From NCBI RefSeq assembly GCF_003044185.1, contig NZ_PYYB01000001.1, forward strand, positions 1,692,977 through 1,756,976: a stretch of 64,000 bases of DNA, read 5' to 3'. This DNA is from Paraconexibacter algicola. GTDB taxonomy: Bacteria > Actinomycetota > Thermoleophilia > Solirubrobacterales > Solirubrobacteraceae. The notes beneath the pieces were generated by a model, which saw nothing but the letters and a program-made list of their open reading frames with translations, searched no databases and was not told the origin of the DNA. This document shows, one piece after another, positions 16,374-24,021 of the stretch (positions are counted from its first letter, which is position 1; the number at the start of each line of letters is the position of its first letter). Both the position numbers and the translations under genes were made by a program.

Positions 16374-17078
16374 ATGCCCGACACGCTCGACACCTCCGCG
16401 GCCGCCCGCGGCGAGCGCCGGCGCGCACGGACGCGCACGGCGATCATGGACGCGGCCGAGGAGGTCTTCCGCCGCGACGGCTACGAGCCCGCCCGCATCG
16501 AGGAGATCGCCGAACGCGCCGACGTCTCGGTCGGCTCGATCTACACGCACTTCGAGAACAAGCGCGGCCTGTACCTGACCCTCGTCGAGCGCTCGCTCGC
16601 CCTGTTCGGCGAGTACATGCTCCGCAGCGAGGACCCGTCCTTCACCCCGCTGCAGCGCGTCCTGGCCGGCGGCGACGCGTACCTGCGCTTCCACCAGGAG
16701 CACCCCGGCGCCTTCCAGTTCCTCGCCTTCCGCGCGCCCGGGGTCGCCGGGCTCACGGACGACGACGCGCTCGAGGCCCGCATCCGCGACCAGGTCGGCG
16801 GCCTGCTGGAGCGGTTCGCGCAGAACATCGACGCGGCGATCGCGGCCGGCGAGGCCCGGCCCGTCGACAGCGCCCGACTGGCCCGCTACCTCTGGGGCGC
16901 GTGGAACGGCGTGATCGGCCTGCGGCTGCAGCCCGACGGGCTGCGCCTCTCCGACGCCGAGATCACTGAGACGCTCGAGCTCGCCCGCTGGCTCCTGCGC
17001 GAGGGCCTCGCGACGGGCGCCCTGCGCGGGCCCGACGGTGCGGTCGACGGCCGCGTGCCGCTCCCCCGGATCCGCTGA
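16374..17078 (+). CDS. TetR-family regulator between the two FAD oxidoreductase modules
   Basis: 234 aa. Helix-turn-helix at about 20-65 (AIMDAAEEVFRRDGYEPARI, then VSVGSIYTHFENKRGLYL). The C-terminal domain is helical, with WGAWNGVIGLRLQPDGLRL near 185. ATG 16374 follows TAGGGT by eight bases. A 33-bp perfect palindrome sits directly upstream between this gene and the divergent oxidoreductase, so autoregulation plus control of that gene is likely. Inducer unknown; the target enzyme suggests an aromatic, terpenoid or other hydrophobic compound. Confidence 0.9.
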   Translation: MPDTLDTSAAARGERRRARTRTAIMDAAEEVFRRDGYEPARIEEIAERADVSVGSIYTHFENKRGLYLTLVERSLALFGEYMLRSEDPSFTPLQRVLAGGDAYLRFHQEHPGAFQFLAFRAPGVAGLTDDDALEARIRDQVGGLLERFAQNIDAAIAAGEARPVDSARLARYLWGAWNGVIGLRLQPDGLRLSDAEITETLELARWLLREGLATGALRGPDGAVDGRVPLPRIR

Positions 17079-17126
17079 CGTTCCCGCCCGGTGGCCTGCA
17101 GCACGCCCGCGCCCCGTACCCCCGGC

Positions 17127-17504
17127 ATGACGCCGATCTCCGGACTCCGCGCCGCGCTCGCCGGTGGCCGCCTCGCCGCCGGCGTCCTCGCCCTCGGCGC
17201 GCCCGCCACCGTCGCCCGCGCGGTCGGGACCACGCCCGCCGACAACCCCGACGGCGACTACCTGCTACGCCTGTTCGGCTCGCGCGAGCTCGTGGTCGGC
17301 GCGATCGCGGCCGGGGCGCTCGGCCCCGGGACCGCCACGCGCGCCTTCCTTCTCGGGGCCGGGGTCGACGCGCTCGACGCGGCCGCCGTGCTGCGCGCCG
17401 GACGCGACGGACGGTTCGCGCCGCACCGGGCCCGCGCCATCGCCTCGGGCTGCCTGGCGATCGCCGCGCTCGGCGTCGTCGCGGCCGCCGTCCCGCGCGG
17501 CTGA
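17127..17504 (+). CDS. Small membrane protein (DUF4267-like)
   Basis: 125 aa from ATG 17127; a GTG at 17091 would add 12 residues unlikely to be real. About three hydrophobic segments: RLAAGVLALGAPATVARAV, VVGAIAAGALGPG and AIASGCLAIAALGVVAAAV. A polar GTTPADNPDGDYLLRLFGSRE motif between the first two resembles DUF4267-type membrane proteins. Lies 48 bp after the TetR stop in the same direction and may be co-transcribed. Function unknown. Confidence 0.65.
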   Translation: MTPISGLRAALAGGRLAAGVLALGAPATVARAVGTTPADNPDGDYLLRLFGSRELVVGAIAAGALGPGTATRAFLLGAGVDALDAAAVLRAGRDGRFAPHRARAIASGCLAIAALGVVAAAVPRG

Positions 17505-17520
17505 CCGATCGACCGCGAGG

Positions 17521-17566
17521 GCAACTTCACCCCGGAGGGGGCAAGAGTGTCCCCCGAGTGGTGATG
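17521..17566. promoter_or_regulatory. Shared G/C-palindrome element upstream of the second FAD-oxidoreductase/nitrilase-fold operon
   Basis: ACTTCACCCCGGAGGGGGCA followed by TGTCCCCCGAGTGGTGA; near-duplicate of 14809-14854. Its palindrome centre is about 64 bp upstream of GTG 17599. The -10 box TACGGT at 17586-17591 lies seven bases before that start. Confidence 0.6.
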
Positions 17567-17585
17567 GCGCGCACGCGCCCGCCGC

Positions 17586-17591
17586 CTACGG
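17586..17591 (+). promoter_or_regulatory. -10 box of the FAD oxidoreductase copy B
   Basis: TACGGT seven bases before GTG 17599; it sets the start codon. The surrounding sequence is nearly the same as the micro-ORF promoter at 53624. Confidence 0.5.
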
Positions 17592-17598
17592 TCGTCCC

Positions 17599-19089
17599 GT
17601 GACCTCCTCGCCCCACTACGACGCGCTCGTCGTCGGTGCGCGGTGCGCGGGCTCGGCCGCCGCCATCGCCCTGGCGCGCGCCGGACGCCGCGTCCTGCTC
17701 GTCGACCGCACCGCGTTCCCCTCCGACACGCTGTCCACGCACGTGAACTTCCCGAGCGCCGTCGCGGAGATCGACAAGCTCGGTGCGCTCGAGCGCGTCA
17801 TGGCGTGCGACCCGCCGAAGGCCACGCACGGCATGGTGCAGGCCGACGGCGTGCGTTGCCTGGAGCGGTTCGCGTCGGTCGACGGGATCGACTACGGCAT
17901 CTGCGTGCCGCGCCCGCACTTCGACGACGCGCTGGTGCGCACCGCGATCGACGCCGGCGCCGAGCTGCGCGAGCGGACCTCGTGCGAGCGGCTGGTCTGG
18001 GCGGGCGGTCGGGTCACCGGCGCGGTGCTCCGCGGCCCCGACGGCGAGGAGTACGCGGTGTCCTGCTCGCTGCTCGTCGGCGCCGACGGCCGCCGGTCGA
18101 GCGTCGCGCGGATGGTCGGCAGCGAGCGGCCCTACCGCGGGTCGGACAACAACCGCGCCTGCGCCTTCTTCTACATGGACGACCCGCAGGTCGGGACCGT
18201 CTGGCGGGAGCGGCTCATCCAGCTGCGCCAGGGTGCCACCCACGCGCTCATCTTCCCCTGCCCCGACGACCGCGTCCTGTGCCTCTTCATGGGCCCGCGC
18301 GAGGACATCCCTGCCTGGCGCAAGGACCCGATGGGCATGTGGGAGCGGATGCTCGAGGAGAACCCCGCCGTGCGCGAGCGGCTCGGCGGCGCGACGAACT
18401 TCACGAAGCTCCGCTCCACCGCGGAGAACCCCGCGTTCTTCCGTCGCTCCTCCGGCCCGGGCTGGTGCCTGGCCGGCGACGCCGGCCACTTCAAGGATCC
18501 GATCATCGGGCAGGGCATGCGCGACGCGATGCGCTTCGGCCGCCTCTGGGGCGAGGCCGCCGCCCCGGTCCTCGACGACCCCGCCGCGCTCGACGCCGCG
18601 CTGCGCGCGGTCGAGGAGCGCCGCGACCGCGAGTGCATGGCCACCTACCACTGGGGCAACCGCGAGTCGCGGATCTTCGACGTCAGCCCGCTGCACCGCG
18701 AGGTCCTCGCGGCCTGGGACGGCGCCGACCCGCCGCGGCTGCTGCACATGTTCGACCGCATCCAGTCCCCCCATCGGGTCCTCAACCCGCTCGTGGGGGC
18801 GCGCTTCGCCACGCGCGCGATGCTCCGCCGCGGGGCCGACCGGCGCGCGATCCTCCGCGAGGCCGTCGAGGAGCTGCGGATCGACGCCGGCATCTGGCGG
18901 GAGGAGCTCTTCCCGCGCTTCCGCAGCACCCGCCAGTCGCGCAGCGAGCGCACCGACTGGCAGTGGCCGCCGCGACGGCCCGCCCGCGCGGCGGGCGCGG
19001 CGCCCGCCGTCGCCCCCGCCGCCGTCGCGGTCGATCCGCTCGACATCGGGGAGTCCGTCCCCGCCGGCGCCGAGCGGGTGGCGGCATGA
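17599..19089 (+). CDS. FAD-dependent oxidoreductase (geranylgeranyl-reductase/PHBH-like), copy B
   Basis: 496 aa from GTG 17599 (MTSSPHYDALVVG). Same ordered motifs as copy A: VVGARCAGSAAAIALARAG, DRTAFPSDTLSTH, GADGRRSSVARMVG and AGDAGHFKDPIIGQGMRDAM. It also has FDVSPLHREVLAAW and an Ala/Pro-rich tail absent from copy A. The stop TGA overlaps the next ATG (ATGA), so it is translationally coupled to the cysteine-less nitrilase-fold gene. This recurrent pairing suggests the two act on one substrate. The upstream region holds the shared palindrome element. Substrate unknown. Confidence 0.87.
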   Translation: MTSSPHYDALVVGARCAGSAAAIALARAGRRVLLVDRTAFPSDTLSTHVNFPSAVAEIDKLGALERVMACDPPKATHGMVQADGVRCLERFASVDGIDYGICVPRPHFDDALVRTAIDAGAELRERTSCERLVWAGGRVTGAVLRGPDGEEYAVSCSLLVGADGRRSSVARMVGSERPYRGSDNNRACAFFYMDDPQVGTVWRERLIQLRQGATHALIFPCPDDRVLCLFMGPREDIPAWRKDPMGMWERMLEENPAVRERLGGATNFTKLRSTAENPAFFRRSSGPGWCLAGDAGHFKDPIIGQGMRDAMRFGRLWGEAAAPVLDDPAALDAALRAVEERRDRECMATYHWGNRESRIFDVSPLHREVLAAWDGADPPRLLHMFDRIQSPHRVLNPLVGARFATRAMLRRGADRRAILREAVEELRIDAGIWREELFPRFRSTRQSRSERTDWQWPPRRPARAAGAAPAVAPAAVAVDPLDIGESVPAGAERVAA

Positions 19090-20153
19090 GCGAGACCCGA
19101 CGCGTCGTCGCCGTCCAGCTGCGCGTGGAGCGCGGAGAGGTCGCGCGCAACCTGCGCCACATCGAGGACATCGTCGGGCAGGCCGTGCGCGAGCACGACC
19201 CCGACATGCTGTTCCTCCCGGAGAGCGCCAACGCTCCCAACATCGCCCACCCCGTCATGCGCGACGTCACCGAGCCGCTCGTCGGCCCGACGCTCGCGAC
19301 CTACCGGCGCCTCGCGCGCGAGCACGGCTGCACGATCGGCGGCGGCTACCTGGCGGTGCGCGGCGCGCACGCCCGGGGCACGTACGCGGTCTGCGAGCCG
19401 GACGGCTCCGTGCACTTCCACGACAAGGACCAGCCGTCCATGTGGGAGAACGCCTACTACTCGGCCGGCACCGACCCGGGAATCGTCGACACCGCGCTTG
19501 GACCCGTGGGTGTCGCGAACGGGTTCGAGTGGCTCCGCAGCCGTACCGCGGCCCGCCTCCGGGGTCGCGTGCGGATCGTCGCGGGCGGGATGTGCTTCCC
19601 GTCGTTCCCCTCGTGGAAGGCGACCCGGCCGTGGTTCTGGAATCGCGAGCACGCGACGATGGTCGAGCTCGCACGCGAGACGCCCGGTCGCATGGCGCGC
19701 GTCGTCGGCGTGCCGTGCGTCATGCCCTCGCACGTCGGCGACATCACGATGAAGACCCCGTTCGCGTCGTGGATCGACTGGCCGACGATCACGCTCGGCG
19801 AGACGCAGATCTGCGACGCGCAGGGCACCTCGCTGGGATCGCTGTCGTACGCCGACGGCGAGGGGTACGTGTGCGCGGACCTCGACTGGAGCGGTGCCGC
19901 GGAGCCGATGAACCCGGTGCCGCCCCGCTTCTGGATGCCCGTGCTGCCGTGGACGGTCCACGCCGTCTGGTACGCCACCAACGCCCAGGGACGCTGCTCC
20001 TACGCGCTGCGCCACCGGCGCGGCGAGCACTGGTGGCAGCAGCCGGGCGCCCACGACGGCAGCGACCTGCCCGACCACGTGCCGGCCGGCATGCTCCCCG
20101 ACCCGGCCGGCGCGCCGGCGGCGGCCGACGATCCGTCGCTGAGCGCCGCGTAA
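19086..20153 (+). CDS. Nitrilase-superfamily protein lacking the catalytic cysteine, copy B
   Basis: 355 aa. Glu46 (LPESANAPN) and Lys114 (HDKDQPSMWEN) of the nitrilase triad are present. The nucleophile strand reads GPVGVANGFEW at 139-149, so Gly146 replaces Cys. The next conserved segment GGMCFPSFP has a Cys that is His in copy A, so it cannot be a conserved replacement. Other shared motifs: VRGAxxRGTYAxCEPDG, ADGEGYVCAD and DLPDHVPA. Start overlaps the FAD oxidoreductase stop. Either a binding protein built on the CN-hydrolase fold or an enzyme with unusual chemistry. Compared with copy A, the C-terminus is extended with Ala/Pro/Asp. Confidence 0.83.
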   Translation: MSETRRVVAVQLRVERGEVARNLRHIEDIVGQAVREHDPDMLFLPESANAPNIAHPVMRDVTEPLVGPTLATYRRLAREHGCTIGGGYLAVRGAHARGTYAVCEPDGSVHFHDKDQPSMWENAYYSAGTDPGIVDTALGPVGVANGFEWLRSRTAARLRGRVRIVAGGMCFPSFPSWKATRPWFWNREHATMVELARETPGRMARVVGVPCVMPSHVGDITMKTPFASWIDWPTITLGETQICDAQGTSLGSLSYADGEGYVCADLDWSGAAEPMNPVPPRFWMPVLPWTVHAVWYATNAQGRCSYALRHRRGEHWWQQPGAHDGSDLPDHVPAGMLPDPAGAPAAADDPSLSAA

Positions 20154-20182
20154 CTTCCGGGTCCGTCGACAGTTGGGCGGGC

Positions 20183-21721
20183 ATGACCCTGCGCTCCACC
20201 CTCCTGCTCGCCGCGGCGGGCACGGCCCTGCTCCCCGCCTCGGCGGCCGCCGCGACCCGCCACGCGGCGCCGGACGGCGCCGGCACGGCCTGCACGCAGG
20301 CCGCCCCGTGCTCGTTGACGACCGCGGTGAGCGGCGCGACCAGCGGGGACGACGTCGACCTCGGCACCGGGACCTACGGCAGCACCGCCTCGCCCCTGAC
20401 CACGTCGATCCAGCCGACCGCGCTCGACGTGCACGTGCACGGGGCAGGCCCGGGGCGCCGGGCGACGATCATCTCGACGGCGGTCGATCCGGTCGCGATC
20501 ACGATGGCGGGCGGAGCCGTCAGCGACCTCACAATCCGTCAGCTGTCCACCGCGAACCACCGCGGCCTGCTGCTGAGCGGCGACACGACCGCGACGCGCG
20601 TCGACGTGCGCGTCGTCGGGACCGGTGGCTCGAGCGCCTGTCAGCTGCAGGGCAACGCGGTACTGGCGGACGCGCTCTGCGTCGCGACCGGCCAGTACGC
20701 GAACGCGCTGTCGGCTTCGGGAACCCTCAGCGGCCCGAACGCGCCGACCGCCCGCAACGTCACCGCGGTCGTCACGACGCCGGTGCCGGCCGGCAACGAC
20801 AACTTCGGCAACGCCATCTCGGTGTTCTCGGTCGCGACGCGCCCGACGACCCTGCGGCTGGTGAACGCCGTCGCCGACAGTCCCAACCACGACATCCGCG
20901 TCGTCCAGGACACCGCGACCGCCGGCGTCGTGCGCTCCTTCACGGTGGCCGACGACATCAGCCTGGCCGGCGGCGGCTACGCCCTCGGCGGAGCCGGCAA
21001 CACGGCGGCCGCACCCACCTATGGCGGTGACTACCTGCCGGCGCCCGGATCGGCGATGGTCGACGCGGGCGTGACGGAGCCCGCCAACGGCCTGCTGGAC
21101 CTGCAGGGGGTCGCCCGGTCGATCGGGCCGGCGACGGACATCGGCGCCTTCGAGCGGCCGCTGGCGCCGGTCGCCGACGCGGCGACGGCCGAGGCGGTCA
21201 CCCAGACCGGGGCGGGCCTGCGCAGCCGCGTCGACCCGCGCGGCTCGGCGACGACGTACCGCTTCGAGTACGGCCCGACCGCCGCCTACGGGAGCAGGAC
21301 GCCGGAGCGCACGGCCGCGACGCTCGACCCTGCCCGCGACGTCGCCGAGACGATCGCCGGTCTGACGGCCGGGACGACCTACCACGCGCGGCTCGTCGCC
21401 ACGAACGCCGCCGGAACGGCCACCGGACCCGACCTGACCTTCGCCACGCCGCCTGCCCCGGTGACCGCGACCCCCGCTCCCGCGGTCACGCCCACTCCGA
21501 CCCCGGCGCCCGCGCGCGCATGCACGGTCCCGCGCGTGAAGCGCGGCACGACGCTGACCGCGGCGCGTCGGGCCCTGACGCGGGCGGGGTGCCGAATCGC
21601 CGCCACCCGCCGCGTGCGGTCCCGCACCGTCCGCACGGGCCGGGTCGTCGGCCTGAGCGTCGCGGCGGGACGGCGGACGACCGCCGCCGTCGCGGTGCGC
21701 GTCAGCCGCGGCCGGCGCTAG
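20183..21721 (+). CDS. Secreted beta-helix protein with fibronectin-like and PASTA-like C-terminal domains
   Basis: 512 aa from ATG 20183. Signal peptide at 1-24 (LLLAAAGTALLPASAAAA). Residues about 25-330 look like a right-handed beta-helix: repeated V/I-rich strands, opening APCSLTTAVSGATSGDDVDLG and closing with DIGAFERP. A fibronectin-III-like strand set follows at about 345-430 (TYRFEYGPTAAYGS, LTAGTTYHARLVATNAAG), then a Pro/Thr linker. A PASTA-like domain ends the protein (CTVPRVKRGTTLTAARRALT). Probably binds peptidoglycan or polysaccharide. It starts 29 bp after the nitrilase-fold gene but may have its own promoter. Confidence 0.8.
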   Translation: MTLRSTLLLAAAGTALLPASAAAATRHAAPDGAGTACTQAAPCSLTTAVSGATSGDDVDLGTGTYGSTASPLTTSIQPTALDVHVHGAGPGRRATIISTAVDPVAITMAGGAVSDLTIRQLSTANHRGLLLSGDTTATRVDVRVVGTGGSSACQLQGNAVLADALCVATGQYANALSASGTLSGPNAPTARNVTAVVTTPVPAGNDNFGNAISVFSVATRPTTLRLVNAVADSPNHDIRVVQDTATAGVVRSFTVADDISLAGGGYALGGAGNTAAAPTYGGDYLPAPGSAMVDAGVTEPANGLLDLQGVARSIGPATDIGAFERPLAPVADAATAEAVTQTGAGLRSRVDPRGSATTYRFEYGPTAAYGSRTPERTAATLDPARDVAETIAGLTAGTTYHARLVATNAAGTATGPDLTFATPPAPVTATPAPAVTPTPTPAPARACTVPRVKRGTTLTAARRALTRAGCRIAATRRVRSRTVRTGRVVGLSVAAGRRTTAAVAVRVSRGRR

Positions 21722-21744
21722 GTCCCGCCGGAGCGGACGGGACC
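21721..21744. terminator. Hairpin between convergent genes
   Basis: GGTCCCG and CGGGACC arms flank a 10-base loop immediately after the TAG at 21719-21721. No T-run, as usual in high-GC actinobacteria. It would serve both convergent genes. Confidence 0.55.
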
Positions 21745-21748
21745 GCGG

Positions 21749-22213
21749 TCAGTCGGTCGCGGTCTCCGTCCCGCCCTCGGCCTCGGCCTCGGGCGGCAGC
21801 GCGTAGCCGCGCTGGGCCTTGACGACCTGCCCGACCTGGGTCAGGTGCTTGATCTTCGCCGAGACGGTGCTGGCGCTGACGTCGAGGCCGCGCGCGATGT
21901 CCCCGGCGGTCGAGCCCGGGTGCGCGCGCAGGAACGCGACCACCTCGGCGACGAGGTCGCGGCGCAGCGGCTTGATCTCCGCGCGCCGCTTGCGGGCCCG
22001 TGACGCCTTCTCGACGCGCTTGGTGTGCCGGGCCTTCTCCGGGGACGGGGAGGCGGGCGCGTCGGTGACCGGCAGCTGGGCGGCGTGGTCACGGAAGCTG
22101 CGCAGCTGCACCTCCACGTACTCCAGCCGGCCCTGCAGCTCGGCGATCTCGGACGCCAGCTGGGCGCGCTCGGCCTCGAGCGTCTCGATGACCTGGGTGA
22201 TGCGTGTCGACAC
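21749..22213 (-). CDS. Coiled-coil plus winged-helix DNA-binding protein
   Basis: 154 aa from GTG 22213, preceded by a strong AAGGAG ribosome site 5 bp upstream. Residues 1-45 form a Glu/Arg/Leu coiled coil. A basic linker follows at about 60-80 (HTKRVEKASRARKRR). A winged helix lies at about 87-140 (VVAFLRAHPGSTAGDIARGL, then VSASTVSAKIKHL). The acidic tail is Glu/Thr-rich. Such coiled-coil/HTH proteins are common in Solirubrobacterales, but I do not recognise this one. Probably co-transcribed with the gene 28 bp upstream (22242-22835). Confidence 0.7.
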   Translation of the reverse strand: MSTRITQVIETLEAERAQLASEIAELQGRLEYVEVQLRSFRDHAAQLPVTDAPASPSPEKARHTKRVEKASRARKRRAEIKPLRRDLVAEVVAFLRAHPGSTAGDIARGLDVSASTVSAKIKHLTQVGQVVKAQRGYALPPEAEAEGGTETATD

Positions 22214-22241
22214 GGGGTCTCCTTGGGGGTCGCGCGCCGGC

Positions 22242-22835
22242 TCAGTGCGGGCGGCGGAGGTTCGCGAACGTGCGCGGGCCGCTGAGGACCGGCACGGGGG
22301 CGATGCGCCCGCCGCGAGCGGCGCGCCGCTCGGCCTTCGCGGCGGCGGCACGGCGCTTGAGGCGCTGCATGTCGCGCTCACGCTGGCTCATCGTCGAGAG
22401 CTCGGGGAGCACGTCGGTCGCGTCGGCGCGGCGCGGGGTCATGATCGGGGCGTCGGGCACGACGTCGACGGCGAGGCCGGGCTCGATCTCCACCCGCCGC
22501 GAGGACTCGTAGTAGCGGCCGTAGCGACCGTCGGCGACGTCCACGACCATGATGTCGGTGTCGGCGCCGTCCACGCGCATCGGCCAGCGCGACGGGCCGC
22601 AGCGCAGCAGGTGGTCGTAGTCGACCGGGAGCGTCTCGCGCTCGCCGGGGACGCGGCCGGTCGCGTTCATGCGCTGGAGCGCGCGGACGAGCCGGTCGAG
22701 GTTGCGGCGCGAGGGGCCGGGCACGACCGTGATCGAGTCGATGTCGTCGTCCTCCAGCAGGAGGAACTCCACGCCCGAGGCCCGCAGGCCGCGGGCGAGG
22801 GCGGTCACGTAGTCGTCGAACTGCTCCGCTCGCAT
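22242..22835 (-). CDS. Hypothetical protein, nucleotidyltransferase-like
   Basis: 197 aa from ATG 22835. Pattern of an isolated nucleotidyltransferase fold: FLLLEDDDIDSITVVPG, a helix NLDRLVRALQRMNATGRVP, then DGADTDIMVVD and AVDVVPDAP acidic strands that could bind metal. The C-terminal quarter is strongly basic (QRLKRRAAAAKAERRAARGG). A TACGGT box lies ten bases upstream. Family assignment is tentative; no partner toxin or antitoxin gene is evident apart from the winged-helix gene downstream. Confidence 0.5.
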   Translation of the reverse strand: MRAEQFDDYVTALARGLRASGVEFLLLEDDDIDSITVVPGPSRRNLDRLVRALQRMNATGRVPGERETLPVDYDHLLRCGPSRWPMRVDGADTDIMVVDVADGRYGRYYESSRRVEIEPGLAVDVVPDAPIMTPRRADATDVLPELSTMSQRERDMQRLKRRAAAAKAERRAARGGRIAPVPVLSGPRTFANLRRPH

Positions 22836-22912
22836 GGTGCGTTGCACCGTAGGCGCGGGCGGAAGGAGTGTCGACCGCGGCAACGACGCTTGCGCGACGT
22901 CGCGGTCCGGGC

Positions 22913-23473
22913 TCAGGCGAATCGCGGGGCGTTGAGGGCGATCCAGTCCTCCATGGCGGCGTCGACGCCGGCACGGTCGCCGGTGGCGAGCAGGTCGAGC
23001 AGCAGCCCGCGGGTCAGCGCCAGGCCCGCCCGTGCGAACGCCCGCGCCTGCGCGGGGGGGAGGCCGAGGGCCTCGGCGAGCCGCGCGGTCGGTTCCAGCC
23101 ACGAGTCGACCGCGCCGGGGAGGAACGCCCCGGTGGGCGGTCGTCCCCGAAGCGCCTGGGCGTAGACCTCGAAGAACAGCCGCTCGCTGGGCCACAGCGA
23201 CGGGTCCGAGATGTGCGCCCACCAGGCACGCTGCGCGTCGGCGAACGACAGCGTCGGGTCGACCGAGAGGTCGTCGATCGCGGCGAGCTGGCGCCGTTCG
23301 ACCTCCTGCACGATCGCGACCCACAGCCCGTCCTTGGAGCCGAAGTGGTGGATCAGCATGCGGTGGCTCGTCCCGAGCTCCGCGGCCAGGGCGCGGAGCG
23401 AGAGGTCGGTGAGGCCGCGGTCGGCGACGAACGCGATCGCGGCGTCGAGGAGCTTCTCGCGCGGACCGGGCAC
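22913..23473 (-). CDS. TetR-family regulator
   Basis: 186 aa from GTG 23473. N-terminal helix-turn-helix at about 8-52 (KLLDAAIAFVADRGLTDLSL, then GTSHRMLIHHFGSKDGLW). The Ala/Leu-rich C-terminal ligand domain is compact. The start sits six bases after a TACACT box that is part of the palindrome GTGTACCA-TC-TGGTACAC. It is divergent to a SRPBCC protein, which it probably controls. Ligand unknown. Confidence 0.88.
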   Translation of the reverse strand: MPGPREKLLDAAIAFVADRGLTDLSLRALAAELGTSHRMLIHHFGSKDGLWVAIVQEVERRQLAAIDDLSVDPTLSFADAQRAWWAHISDPSLWPSERLFFEVYAQALRGRPPTGAFLPGAVDSWLEPTARLAEALGLPPAQARAFARAGLALTRGLLLDLLATGDRAGVDAAMEDWIALNAPRFA

Positions 23474-23480
23474 CAGAAGA

Positions 23481-23498
23481 GTGTACCATCTGGTACAC
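23481..23498. promoter_or_regulatory. TetR operator GTGTACCA-TC-TGGTACAC
   Basis: Perfect 8-bp inverted arms with a 2-bp spacer fill the gap between the divergent TetR and SRPBCC genes. They contain the TACACT -10 of the TetR gene (minus, 23485-23480). The ATG of the SRPBCC gene starts one base past the right arm. Confidence 0.85.
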
Positions 23499-23499
23499 C

Positions 23500-23949
23500 A
23501 TGCCCGAGCCTGTCACCGTCTCCATCGACGTCCCCCAGGGACGCGAGGCCGTCTACGACCACCTCGACGTGCTCGCCAACCACGAGGCGTTCACCGACCA
23601 CCTGCTGCGCGACTGGCAGCCCAGTGGTCCGACGCGCGGCGTCGGCGCGCGCGCCCGCGTGCACGTCAAGGCGCTCGGCGTCCGCGACGTCGTCGACATC
23701 GAGGTCACGGAGGTCCGAGCGCCCGAGCTGATCGTCGAGCGCAACATCGCCCACCGGGCCGGACGGACCGCGGAGGGCACCTACCGGCTCCAGGAGCTGC
23801 CGGACGGCGGCACGCGGATCGCCTTCGAGTACCGGTGGATCGTCACCCCGGTCGTCGACCGGCTCACCGCCCCGGTCGCGCGCGCGGTCATCCGCCGGAC
23901 CAACGAGACCGCGATGCGGCGGCTGGCCGAGCAGCTCGCAACCGCCTGA
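23500..23949 (+). CDS. SRPBCC (START/polyketide-cyclase-like) ligand-binding protein
   Basis: 149 aa from ATG 23500. Typical helix-grip pattern: PVTVSIDVPQGREAVYDHL, strand VGARARVHVKALGVRDVVDI, TYRLQELPDGGTRIAFEYRW, and a long C-terminal helix VARAVIRRTNETAMRRLAEQ. Such proteins bind hydrophobic small molecules, or act as cyclases, inside the cell. Control by the adjoining TetR through the palindrome that touches its start is likely. Ligand unknown. Confidence 0.8.
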   Translation: MPEPVTVSIDVPQGREAVYDHLDVLANHEAFTDHLLRDWQPSGPTRGVGARARVHVKALGVRDVVDIEVTEVRAPELIVERNIAHRAGRTAEGTYRLQELPDGGTRIAFEYRWIVTPVVDRLTAPVARAVIRRTNETAMRRLAEQLATA

Positions 23950-23967
23950 GGCCGCCCACGACGACGT

Positions 23968-24003
23968 CGGGCCGGCGCCGCGCAGCACGCGGACACCGGC
24001 CCG
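23968..24003. terminator. Hairpin between convergent genes
   Basis: CGGGCCGG (23968-23975) pairs with CCGGCCCG (23996-24003), with further partial CCGC/GCGG pairing inside. It lies between the SRPBCC gene and the convergent SDR gene. Confidence 0.5.
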
Positions 24004-24021
24004 AGCGGTCGCCTGAGGGAG

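Noticed and set aside
13666..16428. 920-codon minus-strand frame spanning the AidB-like and FAD oxidoreductase genes
   Set aside because: Off-frame shadow of two real genes; Arg-rich translation without motifs.
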